The notes under the pieces are model-generated. The model searched no databases. It worked only from the letters and a program-made list of their open reading frames with translations, and had not been told where the DNA came from. 64,000 bases of DNA, taken from assembly GCA_004352715.1 (NCBI GenBank), contig SCFE01000041.1, forward strand, positions 990,859-1,054,858, read 5' to 3'. This DNA comes from Hofstenia miamia (taxonomy: Eukaryota > Xenacoelomorpha > Acoela). This document shows positions 34,740 through 47,702 of the stretch, piece after piece (positions within the stretch are counted from its first letter, which is position 1; every line of letters begins with the position of its first letter). The position numbers and the translations under genes were made by a program.

Positions 34740-36399
34740 AAATGTATTCTTAGTAGCTTTTTTAATTTATCAGCTTATTCATTTTTAGAAACTATATTAG
34801 GAAATTGATCAAATGTAAATGCTATCAATTAATAATATATAATTTTACGATTCTGTCAATAATTTTTCTAATGGATTAAACTTCATATTTGCTATCGCAT
34901 TAAGAATATATACCCGTAATTTTATAAAAATATATATTTCAAAACTCAAAATAATTTCAAAATCTAAAAAAAGAAGTTTTATGTAGCCTAAATAAACAAA
35001 TTGCCAATTTTTTGAGGGCCGGAAAAAGATTTAAATTCCAGAAAACTTTCAAATAATTTTTTTTGAAATGTGGCATTGTAAATATAAAATAATTTTGTTA
35101 CAAATTAGTTTTTAAAATAAGCCTTTTTCTAATCAACCAATGACAGCTATTTCCATTCTTCGATGGTTTCTGTTAAACTCTTTTAATTGTTTTTCACACC
35201 CCTGGTTAGTGATGCTTTCTCAACAGTCTTTATTATTACAAATCTGTAGATTTTGCTAGGTATTTGTGCCAGATGATGGTGCTTAAAATGTGGGAAACGG
35301 ATATAAATCGAAGTTTTGTCATCACATCAACCATTAATCGTGAGCTAGGTGATGGATCGAATGCTTCAGAAATTCAAATCATGTTTCAGGTCGAGGTTTA
35401 ATTTGAGAATTATAAATCTATCTTAGAAACGTCGGAAAATTGTGGACATTGCTCAGAAATATTTTGCAACATCGACTAAAAAATGATGAATCAAACTTCA
35501 ACACCAATCTTTACCATGGAACGTTTAATATTACAAAAAGATGAAAATCACTATTGTTTAGAACACACTTAAGTTTTTCCTAAGAAGGTTTATATTTCTT
35601 TTTCAAGCAATTATAATTATTTATTAAAGAATCTTATTTCGCCATTTTTGATGTATTTTAACGCAATAAATTACGGACCCTGATAATAAATTAGATGTCA
35701 TTTTTTTATTTTTGAGGACACATGACATAATCGTGTTGAAGATAGTATTTTTTCCTAAATATTTAAAAGTAGTTCATATTTAAATGAAATAATATTTCTT
35801 TAATTAAAGCGTTATTTATTATAAAATAATTACCAATGGAACATTAACTTTTGAATACAAAAAACGAGTTAATTAAGCTTTTAAACAGTTTCTGTCAATT
35901 GAAAAAAATACATAAATACTTTCGAAGACAAATCCGACGTAATATTGTTTGTAAAACGTTGAAACCAAAATCATTCTTTTAAAATTAATTTTTAATGAAA
36001 AAATAATAAGTTTATATGTAGTGGAAATCACAATGTGAAAGTAACGGACCCACACATAAATAAATAAAAAAATTAAACTTAAAAAGGCACATAGCAATAA
36101 AAAAACTTCAAAAGTAATATAATATAAATCTATTAGCTTGATATTGACAATTGTGCAGTGATTTAAAAAAAAATTTATACTAAAAAGGTGAGTTTTTTGC
36201 AAATTGTCATGTAACGACTTTTCATATGCTGGACAATTGGTTAGTGGTTTGTTTTTATGGATCACATGTGCAAAGATCGAGATACATGTTACACTAACTA
36301 TGAGTGAATTAAATTGACTCCAGGTGCTTACCTTACTGCACTAAACATTAAAAAATGTGTGTGTAGAAAAGATCTTCAGAAATATGGTCAACTCCAAGA
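34740..36399. other. No gene recognised
   Basis: Very AT-rich. A 130-codon open frame on the minus strand (36265-35873) is hydrophobic in the middle, but its composition is that of AT-rich random sequence and no family is recognised. Confidence 0.45.
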
Positions 36400-37560
36400 T
36401 CAGATGCAACCACTTTATCAATGAGATGATTATGAGTTGTTGCATCAGTGCTGTCTGAAGTGCTATCTCTTTGAAAACATCAGTAGTTAGAACTCCCCTA
36501 ACAGAGTTCAGCAGTACTTCCCTAACTGATTGGCAGCATGGTTTGCTTATGCAAAGCTAATTTTTCCTACACTCTTTGTTAATAGGTAAGCTGGAACTCT
36601 TCGCTACACGCTATTAATAGTTATCCCGTGCACGCTTTCAAGTACCTTGAGTTTTGAAATCATCTGTGTGAGATGTTGTCACCAAATTAGTACTATCCAA
36701 GCAGGCTAGAGAATGGTACATGGATAACTTCTGCAGCTCTTTGAATACTTCAGGGATGTGGAGCTGTATCAATATTAATATGGAATTTATTTTCATGAGG
36801 ATTTTTCACTTTGCTTAGGCCAATTTTGAATAAAGTTAATTGCTTAGCAAATACATCAATGGTTTCTCAACCATAAATTCATTATCATTCCTGTCTTCTG
36901 CAACTAGAATGCAAGGCTTTTTTATCGTTTGATGGCCCTGGTTATGAGGTTTATCATCATCATCTATCATTGATAGTTCAATTTCCAGTTCATTCAGATT
37001 TTTTAGTTAAGTTGGTGTAACCAAATGGTTTTTTCTTCATTTATTCCTTTTTTCTCTATTCATATGACCATTCCATCGCAGCCACTCTACCGATGTAATT
37101 TTTTTTCAATGAGGATCTTTTTATCAAATTTTCACAAAATATGCCGAACAGTTGCGGCACTAAAGTAATCAAATATGTGTTTCTTGTCAGGTTGCTCAAA
37201 TAATTGTTGCTTTGAATTGAACAAACTGAATAGGCAAATTGGCAGTAAAAATGATGCAGTAACTTCAGTGTTCAATTAGATTGAATGCCATGATGTTGCA
37301 AGCATCACTTACTGATCTGTGGGCTTCTCCAGGACGAAAGTCTCGAAACAACTATAACATGCAATTTTTAGCATCTTATTTCAACGGTAAGAATTCTTTC
37401 TTTAACCCTTCACCCTCCACATAAGTCACTTCACCAATTACTCTGACTTTTTACTCTTTTTTATATGGATGCCATCAAAATATTGCACACTGTAAAGAAC
37501 TCCATGCAAATGATATTTGCTATGAAGAATTGCTGTAGCCTAAATATATAGCACAAATAA
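36400..37560 (-). pseudogene. Eroded coding-like block, family unknown
   Basis: In all three minus frames there are short protein-like stretches that follow one another when frames are switched, for example KKHIFDYFSAATVRHIL (about 37180-37120), KPCILVAEDRNDNEFMVEKP (about 36925-36865) and VREVLLNSVRGVLTTDVF (about 36520-36465). Stops and shifts occur every 20-40 codons. It looks like an old transposon or retrogene ORF, but I cannot name it. Confidence 0.3.
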
Positions 37561-38845
37561 GAATAGCGATCTGATAAAAGTAGACACGCCCCCTACAACA
37601 GATTTATTAAAGAAAAATATTTTCTACATCACAATATGGGGGTAAATCTTATATAAAAATGCATTCTTGAATAGCTTCTGCATTTAATGAGTCCTAAGAG
37701 CTTAGCATATTTATATTAAATCCTTAGAGAACACTTTAGATCATTTATAACACACAATTTCATTATATTCGTTGAAAAAAGTAAAACATTCACTTTGGGC
37801 ACCTTGAACTCGTATTTTTTTCATTATCCAGGGATTTTTTGAGTCATATCAAAAAAATTTTCTTTCGGTGTTTCTGCTGATGACTCATAGCCTAAAATTG
37901 ATGTGTACTCACATCAAAGTAATATTTGAGTCAGTGTATTGAAAACCGTAAGGAGCATAAGTGTCGCAAAAAATGATAAAGCACATGCAGCGATAAGCAA
38001 GTGTAAAAAAACGCTGTTTAATGAACAATCAGAAGGCGTAAGAAAACAATTGAGTTAAACCAAATATTATTAAAACATATATATATTTAGACATTTTATT
38101 AATTTCATAATGCAAAGTAAATAAGCAGCATGAAAAGTTCCATTTGTTCTTTGTACATTGCTAGTTTGAAGGAATTTTTAATCTCGGTAATCTCAAAATG
38201 AATCATTATTTTAAATATGAATCGAATCTAGTATATTGAAGCTAAGTTTGATTACTGAGAACGTTCAAGGTAATGTTGATTGGGAGTAGGCCCTATCATT
38301 TTGGGATGCGCATCTACTAATGACTCCAAATAGTAGGAAAGTTTAAATGAAGATAAGACCAATTTCATAGGAACTCTAAGCGAAGGCACATAAGCGTAAG
38401 TGGTGATTAGTGAAACTTGAGAACCATGGATACATATAACATACATAACTAAATGTTCCTTCAATTCGTCAATACCTACACCGTTTGGATAAACACCTCA
38501 ATTAATTGCCACGATATTAAGCTTTTTTGTGCTATATATGCACAATGGCATCAAGTGTATGCAAAATTTTCTCCTTGTTAATTGTTCATAAACCGGAAAT
38601 TCCTAAATTAGAAAGTTAGAAAAGCATTGGAGCTAAAATCAAACCTTTTGCAGCAAAGCTGAAATATTACAGCTAATTGATATTATTCTTTGAAATTTAA
38701 AAATTTTTCAAAGAACTGTTTAGCACGACGCATGCAATTTTAAAATACAGCCTTGTGCATAATAGTTCGGATTGATGCTTTTGACATTTACGTTGTTCTC
38801 TTCATTGTTACTGGTATTTGAAAGTGTGAGATTTTAACACCAGAA
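37561..38845. other. No gene recognised
   Basis: AT-rich, short open frames only. Confidence 0.5.
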
Positions 38846-39460
38846 ATGTACCTGTTAGCATCTAAATACATTTCTGACAATTGCAGAGCACTTTTATCAT
38901 TATTGATCGCAAAATGCATGGTAAAGCTATTTCCTTCGAAATTAGTTTCAAAATTATTGGAAAAAATTCAACAGAAAAAATTGCGAACTGTATCTTCAAT
39001 TATTTCACATAACAAAGGAACGGGTCGAATAAACGAGGGCGCCCTTCTAAAACAACAGAGCGTTCCCAAGCAATTTTTACACGTCTATCCAGAATTAGCC
39101 CACGTTTGACATCGAAACATGGAAAAATCGCGGATTCTGTTAATAAATGACTGATCAGCAAGATCTCTTGATCTTAATATCATTGAAATGGGAAGTCCCA
39201 GAAAGTTGAATTGGAGGACGAAAATTCGAAAATTTGTGTCAATTGTGACTAAACTCTAATTTAAATTATATGTAATTTCTTGAGTTTTGAAAAGCCTTAT
39301 ATGAATCAATCCAAAGAATGGAATTTGTAATTCTTGCAAAAAAAGTTCCAATTATTTTTGTTTTAAGCTTGATAAAACACTGTAAAATTAGTTTATTATT
39401 ATAAGTTCTCAAAGGAGTCTTCGTGGTCAGAACATTACGAATACTCAAATTGTTGATTCA
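38846..39460 (+). mobile_element. Probable Tc1/mariner remnant
   Basis: The 87-codon frame at 38846-39109 resembles a DNA-binding N-terminus only loosely. At about 39152-39190 the sequence reads SARSLDLNIIEMG, matching the conserved S-x-S-P-D-L-N-x-I-E stretch near the third catalytic residue of Tc1-like transposases. Everything between is deleted or scrambled. Confidence 0.4.
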
Positions 39461-39980
39461 TTTCTATCCTCAAAAAGATAAATAACCATATTTATATGTA
39501 TTGCCAATGAAGTAATGCCAATCAAATTGGGATTTGTTTTATAGCATTAATATCTCTTCAATATAAAATTATTTTTTTCAAAACATTAAAGCAACTCCAT
39601 GAAATTCCATGAGGTATTTTATAAAGATCTCATATCGTTATAGACATGATCTAAGGATGATGGTAGCATAATAATGTTTTAGTTGATCTCTTGGTAAATC
39701 CAAAACGTGATAATTTTCATTAAGAGGTTCCTACGATGAAAAAGCTTTGTCAAAATACTTATCGACCTATAATTTTTAGTATTTGCTTTGCTTGAACCTT
39801 TGATTAATGGTGTAACGTATGAGGATTACTATAGTTTGTAATATGTAATTTTGTATGAATGCAATAATATATAAAAATATGAATAGAAGTTTATTTCTTA
39901 ATAAAAGGAACATGATCTACAACACATCCTTGCAGAATCATTTTATAAAGTTTTGTAAACGGCATATAAATTTAGTTAAA
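39461..39980. other. No gene; possibly 3' flank of the next LINE
   Basis: AT-rich sequence following the C-terminus of the minus-strand LINE; may include its 3' untranslated part. Confidence 0.4.
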
Positions 39981-40394
39981 TTAATTACTAGTATATTGTG
40001 AATCTTCAGCTATGATTACATGACAAAATTCACACCCAAGAACCTTTAAAATTTTTAATAGGTTCAGATAATATTGTTTACAAGTTTTTTTAACTTGAAA
40101 TAACATTAGATCTTGAGAACGCATGTCCTTATAGTTTGGAGAATAAAGTGAAATGAAGTTGAAAATGTTTGTGTGATATTCGTTTTTTACTAATTTATTC
40201 ATAAATAAAAAATCATTTACTTGGAGTTGTAGAGAAATCGTGAGAATTTTCAACTTTAAAAGACGATTTTTATAAGAAATGCCGGTGGTGATCCATTTTG
40301 TACACATTGATTGAAAACGATCGAGTTTAATCACATCTGTTAAATTCGCACACCATGTGGGTGAAGCGTATATTAAAATAGAAAGAACCATTGA

Positions 40395-40658
40395 TTTATA
40401 TAACATTAATTTACAATTTGTTGAGGTGCTAAATGGAAAAGATCTTCTGATAAAAGAAAATACTTTACAAGATTTGGAGATTTTTTATCAATATGGTGAG
40501 ACCATGACAATTTAGATGTAATATANTTTATATAACATTAATTTACAATTTGTTGAGGTGCTAAATGGAAGAGATCTTCTGATAAAAGAAAATACTTTAC
40601 AAGATTTGGAGATTTTTTTATCAATATGGTGAGACCATGATAATTTAGATGTAATATA
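40395..40658. repeat. Direct duplication around the single N at 40526
   Basis: About 131 bases repeated with at least two substitutions and one extra T. Looks like two haplotype contig ends. Confidence 0.85.
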
Positions 40659-40785
40659 GACACCAAGATCACGAACCTCACTTGTTGGATAAAATGTTTT
40701 TCCACTGGACAATAAAGGAGGACATTTATCTATCATAAATGGTATTAGAATAGATTTTTCTAAATTAAAAGACATGGTGTTATTC

Positions 40786-41616
40786 AAAGCCCAGTCTTTG
40801 ATAAATGATAAATCATTTCCAAACGGTGGATAAATCATCGAGCTAAGTAATTTAAAGTCATCAGCAAATAAATATGGAAATGAACTCTGGCAAACAGATG
40901 GAAGGTCATATATAAAACAAATAAATAAAAGTGGACCTAAGCAAGAGCCTTGAGGAATTCCACTCGGCACCGGTATTGCATTTGACTTAACATCACATAT
41001 GTTGACACATTGAGATCTTTGTGATAAATATGATGTAATTAATGCTAATAAATGGTTAGAAATACCAAATATATTTTTAAGTATATAAATTAATATTGCA
41101 TGTGATACTTTATCAAATGTTTTGCTAAAGTCAAGATAAAAGGAAAGCAAAGAACGGTTTATGTCATGATAATGATAAACTTCATTTAAATAATTCAAAA
41201 NAAAGCCCAGTCTTTGATAAATGATAAATCATTTCCAAACGGTGGATAAATCATCGAGCTAAGTAATTTAAAGTCTTCAGCAAATAAATATGGAAAGGAA
41301 CTCTGGCAAACAGATGGAAGGTCATTTATAAAACAAATAAATAAAAGTGATCCTAAGCAAGAGCCTTGAGGAATTCCACTCGGCACCGGTATTGTATTTG
41401 ATTTAACATCACCTATGTTGACACATTGAGATCTTTGTGATAAATATGATGTAATTAATGCTAATAAATGGTTAGAAATACCAAATATATTTTTAAGTTT
41501 ATAAATTAATATTGAATGTGATACTTTATCAAAATCTTTGCTAAAGTCAAGATAAAAGGAAAGCAAAGGACAGTTTATGTCATGATAATGATAAACTTCA
41601 TTTAAATAATTCAAAA
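40786..41616. repeat. 415-bp direct duplication around the single N at 41201
   Basis: 40786-41200 and 41202-41616 match at offset 416 with scattered substitutions, including the change that turns FADD into FAED. Confidence 0.9.
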
Positions 41617-42073
41617 ATTGTAAAATAGTTGATCGTTTCTCTATAAATCCATTTTGATGCTTTGATAGTAAAGGGCGCACTGCAGTAAAAAGTTCCTTAA
41701 AAATTAATTTTTCAAAAAGCAACGAGTTTTGTTAAAATAGAGATTGTTCTTTAATTACACTCGTTATTTCTATTACCTGATTTAAACAAAGAAATAATAA
41801 TTTTTGCGGTTTTCCAGATCATTGGAAATAATGCGAGCTTCCATAAAGATTTGAAAAGTTGAAAAACATGAAAAGATATTTCTTTAGCATACTCCTAAAA
41901 AATAAGCTAGGTAAGCAATCTAAACCACATCCTGATGAAGTGCAGCTATTAAGGAGGCATAAAATGTCGTCTTCTGTAAAAGACACATCATCACATTGAA
42001 TAATTTGAAAATCATTGAATGGAGTTCGATCAGATTCATTTTGATATATATAAGCAAAATAACGATTAAACAT

Positions 42074-42577
42074 AGAACTAATTTCTAATTGATTATTCGC
42101 AACTATTTAAAAGATCTGCAAAAGTAGTAGGTAGTATTTAAGAAACCTAGCTAAGAACTATCGGATTAGTTGTCAAACTTTTACACATTTTCTTGCGAAT
42201 TGTGTCCTAAGGATATTGGAATTATTGCGAAAATAATAAATATGATTTCAAAAGATTATAGTTGTGATTTCTACTGCTATTTCCAATTTTCCGCTAATTG
42301 ATCTTGTAAAATCGTAAAAAATGTAATCTAATATTTAATAAAACTTTGATTAAGAGATATATGAAATATTTTAAAAAATATTCGACATCAAAAGATATAA
42401 GAAATCCAATTAGTTTTAATGAAAAATTTATACGTTTGATTAAAATTCAAAGTGCAATCAAAGAGATGAATAAGAAATGATATCATCTCCCAGTTCTTAA
42501 TGCTTCAGATGTATTTGTAAATTATCCATGCTTCTCTCTATTTAGGATTTTGTGACATACTCAGACTGCCATCAGGT

Positions 42578-42611
<34 letters not shown>

Positions 42612-44286
42612 TGTAATGAGTATATCAATACTGTACAAGGATGTATAGAGCAATGAGGAAATCAATTTTTTATAAAATAGAGACCATGAATTAATTTTTA
42701 ATGATTTTATATTCAAAAAACTTTAGGAATGGTTCATTATTTCAAAAATTATTAACACTTTTGGTATTGCATATGCAATCATATTGCAGCAGCATTTGAA
42801 CTTAGCTATTGGACTTATCAGTATCATGCTATCGTAGCCGTGATGGTTTGAATAATAAACTGAATCGCAATGTGTTTGATTATCTTCTTGCACGCATTTT
42901 GAAAAAAAATATTAAAAGAAACATTAATGTCGTTTATGAATTTCTTGATTCTTATTGATTATTAAACTCAAAAGATTCCTAAACAACAACGAATACACAT
43001 TTGTTGTCTACCTGTGAAATCTCTCCATCCACTGCCTCCTCCCCCTATCTCCTCCGCGCCACTGTCTTAGTAATCACTAAAGAATGAAGCATGTTTATAA
43101 AAATAAATCACCATTGGGGCTTCACATATGCAAGTCCCCCTAGAAGTTGTTTCTTTTTGACACTCTTGCTACGAACTCAGCCTTGAAATATTTTATCTAT
43201 TGATTTTAGGAATGCAAGGTTTTAAAAGTTTTTTTTGAGGTTTTTTATATCGTTTTTTTGTAAAATAATAATAATTTGATATTATATGTATGTTTAGGCA
43301 GTGCCCGTACTCGCGGGTAAAGAAGAACTGGATCCTGCTCACAAGTCGAATTTCGTATCCTCTCATGCATATTTATACAGATTCTTAAGTGTTGTATATA
43401 TAAGCAATCAACACTTTATTAAATAATATAGGGGTTTTTCCCGATTTAAAAATTACAATTTGAAGCACAGTATTTTAATAAGCATTAACATCGCATTACA
43501 TAAAATTGACTAAAGGTTCTCTCTTAAGTTTTAAAATTTTTTGTTTAATGCACTTTATATCTTGTATTGTAACATAGCTATTTTTTTATGTAAAGTATAC
43601 ATACCTGCTATTTTTTCACATATTGCATCATTGGTATTAAAATACCGAGCATGTCGGTGGGTTCTGCACCAAATATTATCCGAGAAAAACGAGCAGTCAT
43701 GTGCGTTTTTGGATTGTCTTGATCGTATAATACAGGCAAAATAATTCCCTGCCACATTTAATTACGATTAATAAGACCTGTATTTACTATACAATCTAAA
43801 ATAGCGCAGTTCTTTGCTGATGGTATCAAGAAATTGCCAGAAAATGGAACAAATATTACACTCAGAAGATAATTATTTTGAATGATTTGACTTATGTTCA
43901 TAAATGCTATAATGTTATGTAAATAATAATCCACAACCAAATTTCTGCGTTGGTAAATGAATAATGCAACCCAATTAATGAGCAGCTAGTAAATTTAAAT
44001 CTAGTGCACGGTCAAGTTGAGGTTATCAAGGATAGTCCGTCCAAATGGGAAAAACCAACTAGTATTGATCATTCCATCAAATGAAAGTGAATATTTAGCA
44101 AGAGACAATACCATTGGTGCTGAAGAACATATGGGCTTTCTGTGATTTAAAATAAATTAGGGATCTGTTTAATGTTCTGGAAATTGAAACTTTGTAATAT
44201 AAAGAATGGCTTTAGAATTGGAAGATTCAATAAAAACAGGAAAATGCCTCTGATAATTGACATAGAATCACAATGGAATAAGCATT
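42074..44286. other. No gene; (TA)n at 42583-42608
   Basis: No coding region recognised. A C-rich stretch at 43018-43065 stands out, and the word CCCGTACTCGCGGGTAAAG at 43303 somewhat resembles GC-rich words at 27840-27900. Confidence 0.5.
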
Positions 44287-45986
44287 GTCTACACTTAAAC
44301 TATTTCAAAGTATGATCGTCTGAAAATTTGAAGATTTTATTATTTACTGATCTCAACGTTCAAGATAGGAAAAGTTGAAAAAAAAATTTTGAGCAAAAGA
44401 TAGGAATTCATAGTGTGGCAGTTACAGAAAATATTTAAAGATTAGAAATCTGGAATTATACAATGATGAAGAAAATTAAGTTTAGATTGACCATTAAATC
44501 CATGCAATACATCCAATGGGTTTAATATTTTTATACTAATAGTTAAAGCATTATTGTTCTATCGAAACGGCAATGTCCATATTCATTTGCTGTTAAGCGT
44601 AACTGTTCTGTGCTTTACATAACAGGAACCTGGTCGGATTCAACTTTTTCTTCAAATCTATTTTGTGTTTTCTGATTATATTATTGCATTTCATGGGTGG
44701 TTACTAAGAGTAAGGACTGGAATCAATTTTATCCCAATTCAATTCAGTAATTTCAATTTTGCTTGTGGTATTATAATTAATCTAATTGCTGAAGCAGTAT
44801 TACTTAATTGCATATACAACCCTCCTTCAACAAGTATATATTGTGTTGATAGCAATACTATAATTTTAACCTGTAAATTTGCTCTTAAGTCTTTTTATGA
44901 TTTCTGTAATCTGCATAATGTTACAAGATTCAAGAAGAATGTTATCATCTGTGGTGCAGCGTATGCACCCATCGACGATGACATGCAATTAATTGACTTC
45001 TTTTCATCTATCAATTTAATTCAGATTTTACATTTCTGGGAATATATTAGATCTTGTATTTTCCAACCGAAAAAAACTTCAGTCATCATTGATAGGATGG
45101 ATGGGAACTGGTCATGTAATTTCAGATCAGGCATTACTCTACGAAAGATTCGAAATTATGCATAACTTTGATTTAATGGATTCAAATCACTCTTGGAACT
45201 ATTCCTTCCACAAATCTGATGACCAGCTATTGAATTAGTTGCTAACAACTACAAATGCTCCTTATTTGGAAAATGAAAACATAGAATATGTATATAATAT
45301 GATTATATAAAAGATATTCTAGAGAGATGTCTGCCTAGCCTAGACGGAGATCATTGTGGAGATTTTTTCCTCAATACTTTTATTCCCACTCTGTTAATCT
45401 TTTTAATAAAGCATCTCATGCTTAAAGAACTGAACCCTATTTGCGGTATAGGAACATTTTCAGTGAACTATTTGACCCCATAGGACTTTATGAACAGGCC
45501 AATCCCTGTTTTGGGTTGCTAAGGAATTTTTCCAAGTCTGAATTTCCTGCTTCCTCAATGATGTCAATAACAAATCCAGTTATGATATTGCTTTTAATCA
45601 ATATTTTAATTCTGTATATAGTTCACCAAACGCAATGTCTCAATTAATAGAAGGTAATATTTTCAATGAAATGCATATTAATTTTTTTTTAAATGCTCTC
45701 CACTTGCTCATCTTTCGAATGAAATACCCAATATCTTTTTGAAATCATGCGCAAATTCCCTAACACAACATGTATTTAATATTTTTAAATACTACATCAA
45801 TATTGGGATTTATCCAAACTGCTGGAAGTATTCTCACATCACCCCAATCTACAAATCTGGAAATAAGAGTATGTAAAGCAATATCGGCCAATTAGTGTTT
45901 TACCAAAAATATCATTAGTCTTTGAAAGAATAGTGTATAATAGTCTTTATCCAATAGTTCTTCAAATATTATCTATCTTGCAGTTT
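44287..45986 (+). mobile_element. LINE block A, first copy (endonuclease and start of RT)
   Basis: Matches 48703-50402 at offset 4,416 with very few differences (one seen, near 44817). A dead APE-type endonuclease is readable from about 44630 (GTWSDSTFSSNLF). It continues in 44665-45165 (LNCIYNPPSTS, NVIICGAAYAPIDDD, INLIQILHFWEY); the usual catalytic GDFN is GAAY here. A linker follows at 45441-45647 and RT begins near 45780 (NIGIYPNCWKYSHITPIYKS). The copy stops at the single N at 45987. Confidence 0.8.
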
Positions 45987-45987
45987 N

Positions 45988-47085
45988 ACAGTCTTATGTC
46001 TGCATATTGTGAAATTTTTATTTCAAAATTTGACAAAGCTTTTAGCATAAATAAATGTCAATTTGACTTGCACATCTTAAAATAAAATTTTCCAGACTTT
46101 ATAAGAGCGATTTTCTTGAAATTGACTTTATGCAGTTACGCCACTCTGGCTTTCATTTCCTCATTTTATAAATATAGGCAGCAATCAACCAAAATAACCT
46201 TTAATAACAATTCTATGTAGATGTACATATAACGACAGTTTCTTGATGCTAATGATAAGAATAGTGCTATGTTAAGATGAATATAATAATACAGATGTCA
46301 AAAACGTTCAAAACAATATGTAGACTGTGTGCAATATGCTATTAAAGCGATCAATTCCCCTTAATACTTCATACCACGTAAAAAGTACTCTTTACAAATC
46401 CTTAATCCTGATTTCTTTCATATATGCATCTCAGATCTGAATTTCACACTCAGAAGATGTTGATAAATAAGAACGTTTTCAGCGGCGATGTACTAAATGG
46501 ATTCAAAATATTGGAAACTACAAAATTAGATTTCATAGCCTCAACTTATTCCCAGTTCCTTTAATATTTTAATTTTATGATTTAGACAACACAAACAAAC
46601 CGCTTGGATCTCAAATCTTTTGATTATATATCTTTATATTGCCCAAGCTTACTAGAATTGATTTTAATATTTTTAATCATTTTTTGTAGACTACATCTTA
46701 CTTCCAGTTTTAATACCAATATTAGATATATGGCCCTGCAACTCATGTCGATCCTCCTGCAGTTAATCATTCAATAAGTGATTTTATTGACTGTTTAAAG
46801 AATTTGTAGACCTGTATTAAGTTAGTGTATCTATTTAATCATAATAATAATAATGATATTAAGTAAAAAAGAATTACTTTTCCCTGCAAAAAAATAATTT
46901 TCAAAATTGATTATTGAAGATCAAATTAATTCACTTTGAGACGTTGCCAACAAGCACAATTATAAAAATAAACCTCAGTTGAAAACGAAATTTCACATCA
47001 AATTAATAACGAATCAATGCTTTTCAAATTTTTAATAATTTAAGTGCTTCAAAACAAGTCGAAGGTGTGTTTTGCATTGCACATG
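45988..47085 (+). mobile_element. LINE block B, copy of 57721-58818
   Basis: Matches 57721-58818 at offset 11,733 with at least three substitutions (for example near 46275, 46322 and 46553). Bounded by single Ns at 45987 and 47086. Content as described for 57721-58818. Confidence 0.85.
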
Positions 47086-47086
47086 N

Positions 47087-47702
47087 AATTTAACATTTGG
47101 CTTGTTCAGTCAAAAATCAAGAGAATAACTTTCAGCTGAACCATTTTTTACCATAATTTTGCTTTGACCTGTTTTTCACAATAATCAATGATGAAGTTTT
47201 ACAAATAAAATTATAATAAATATAATTGAATCTAAAATTCATTTATTTACACTGCGGTTAGAATATGTGCCTTTCCATTTGCACCTTTCTACCTTAGGTG
47301 AGGCTGCCAAGAATGACTTTACGCTTGCATTCTGTGACATGATGTAAATAATGTATTAAGACGGTCTATACAAAATGAACTCAGTTTTAATTTCAATAAA
47401 TTCCAACTTTTTTCAGGTCCTTCTTACTCTAATTGCTGTCTGTCTATTAGTACAGGATAGATCAATCAATTTCATAGATGCCGTATTTGTTTTAGGCCTC
47501 TATCGTTCATGCGATTTAAAATGGACTGTTGGATCATTTGACAAGATGAATCTATTACCTGTGTCTAAGGTTATAATTAAACGATCTACTATTGTTAAAC
47601 AAACTTTTATTTATTCTTACGATTTTATATTAAGTAATCATGTTTCCTATTACCTACCTAGTAAAGTATGATTAAGATCTTGACGGAACGAATCCTTAAA
47701 TC
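47087..47702 (+). mobile_element. LINE block C, copy of 51690-52305
   Basis: Matches 51690-52305 at offset 4,603. It runs into a gap of exactly 1,000 N, usually a placeholder for unknown size. Confidence 0.9.

Larger units (their letters stand above)
39981..42073 (-). mobile_element. CR1/Jockey-like LINE, RT region, with duplicated contig ends
   Basis: Minus-strand RT protein in overlapping pieces. Upstream linker 42073-41819 (FNRYFAYIYQNESD). RT 41722-41195 and again 41198-40512, with FIEKRSTILQFLNYL, SFYLDFSKTFDKVSH (motif A), SGIPQGSCLGPLLFICFI (motif B), and FADDFKLL (motif C; FAEDF in the other copy). C-terminal part 40406-39981 (LSILIYASPTWCANL). The two RT copies overlap because of contig-end duplications: 40786-41200 repeats as 41202-41616, and 40395-40525 repeats as 40527-40658, each joined by a single N. 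With these collapsed there is one nearly open RT. The 5' part with the endonuclease is absent. Confidence 0.85.

Noticed and set aside
35873-36265. 130-codon hydrophobic frame as a membrane protein gene
   Set aside because: Composition is that of AT-rich noncoding DNA (Phe, Ile, Tyr, Leu, Lys), no family similarity, no splice or neighbour support.
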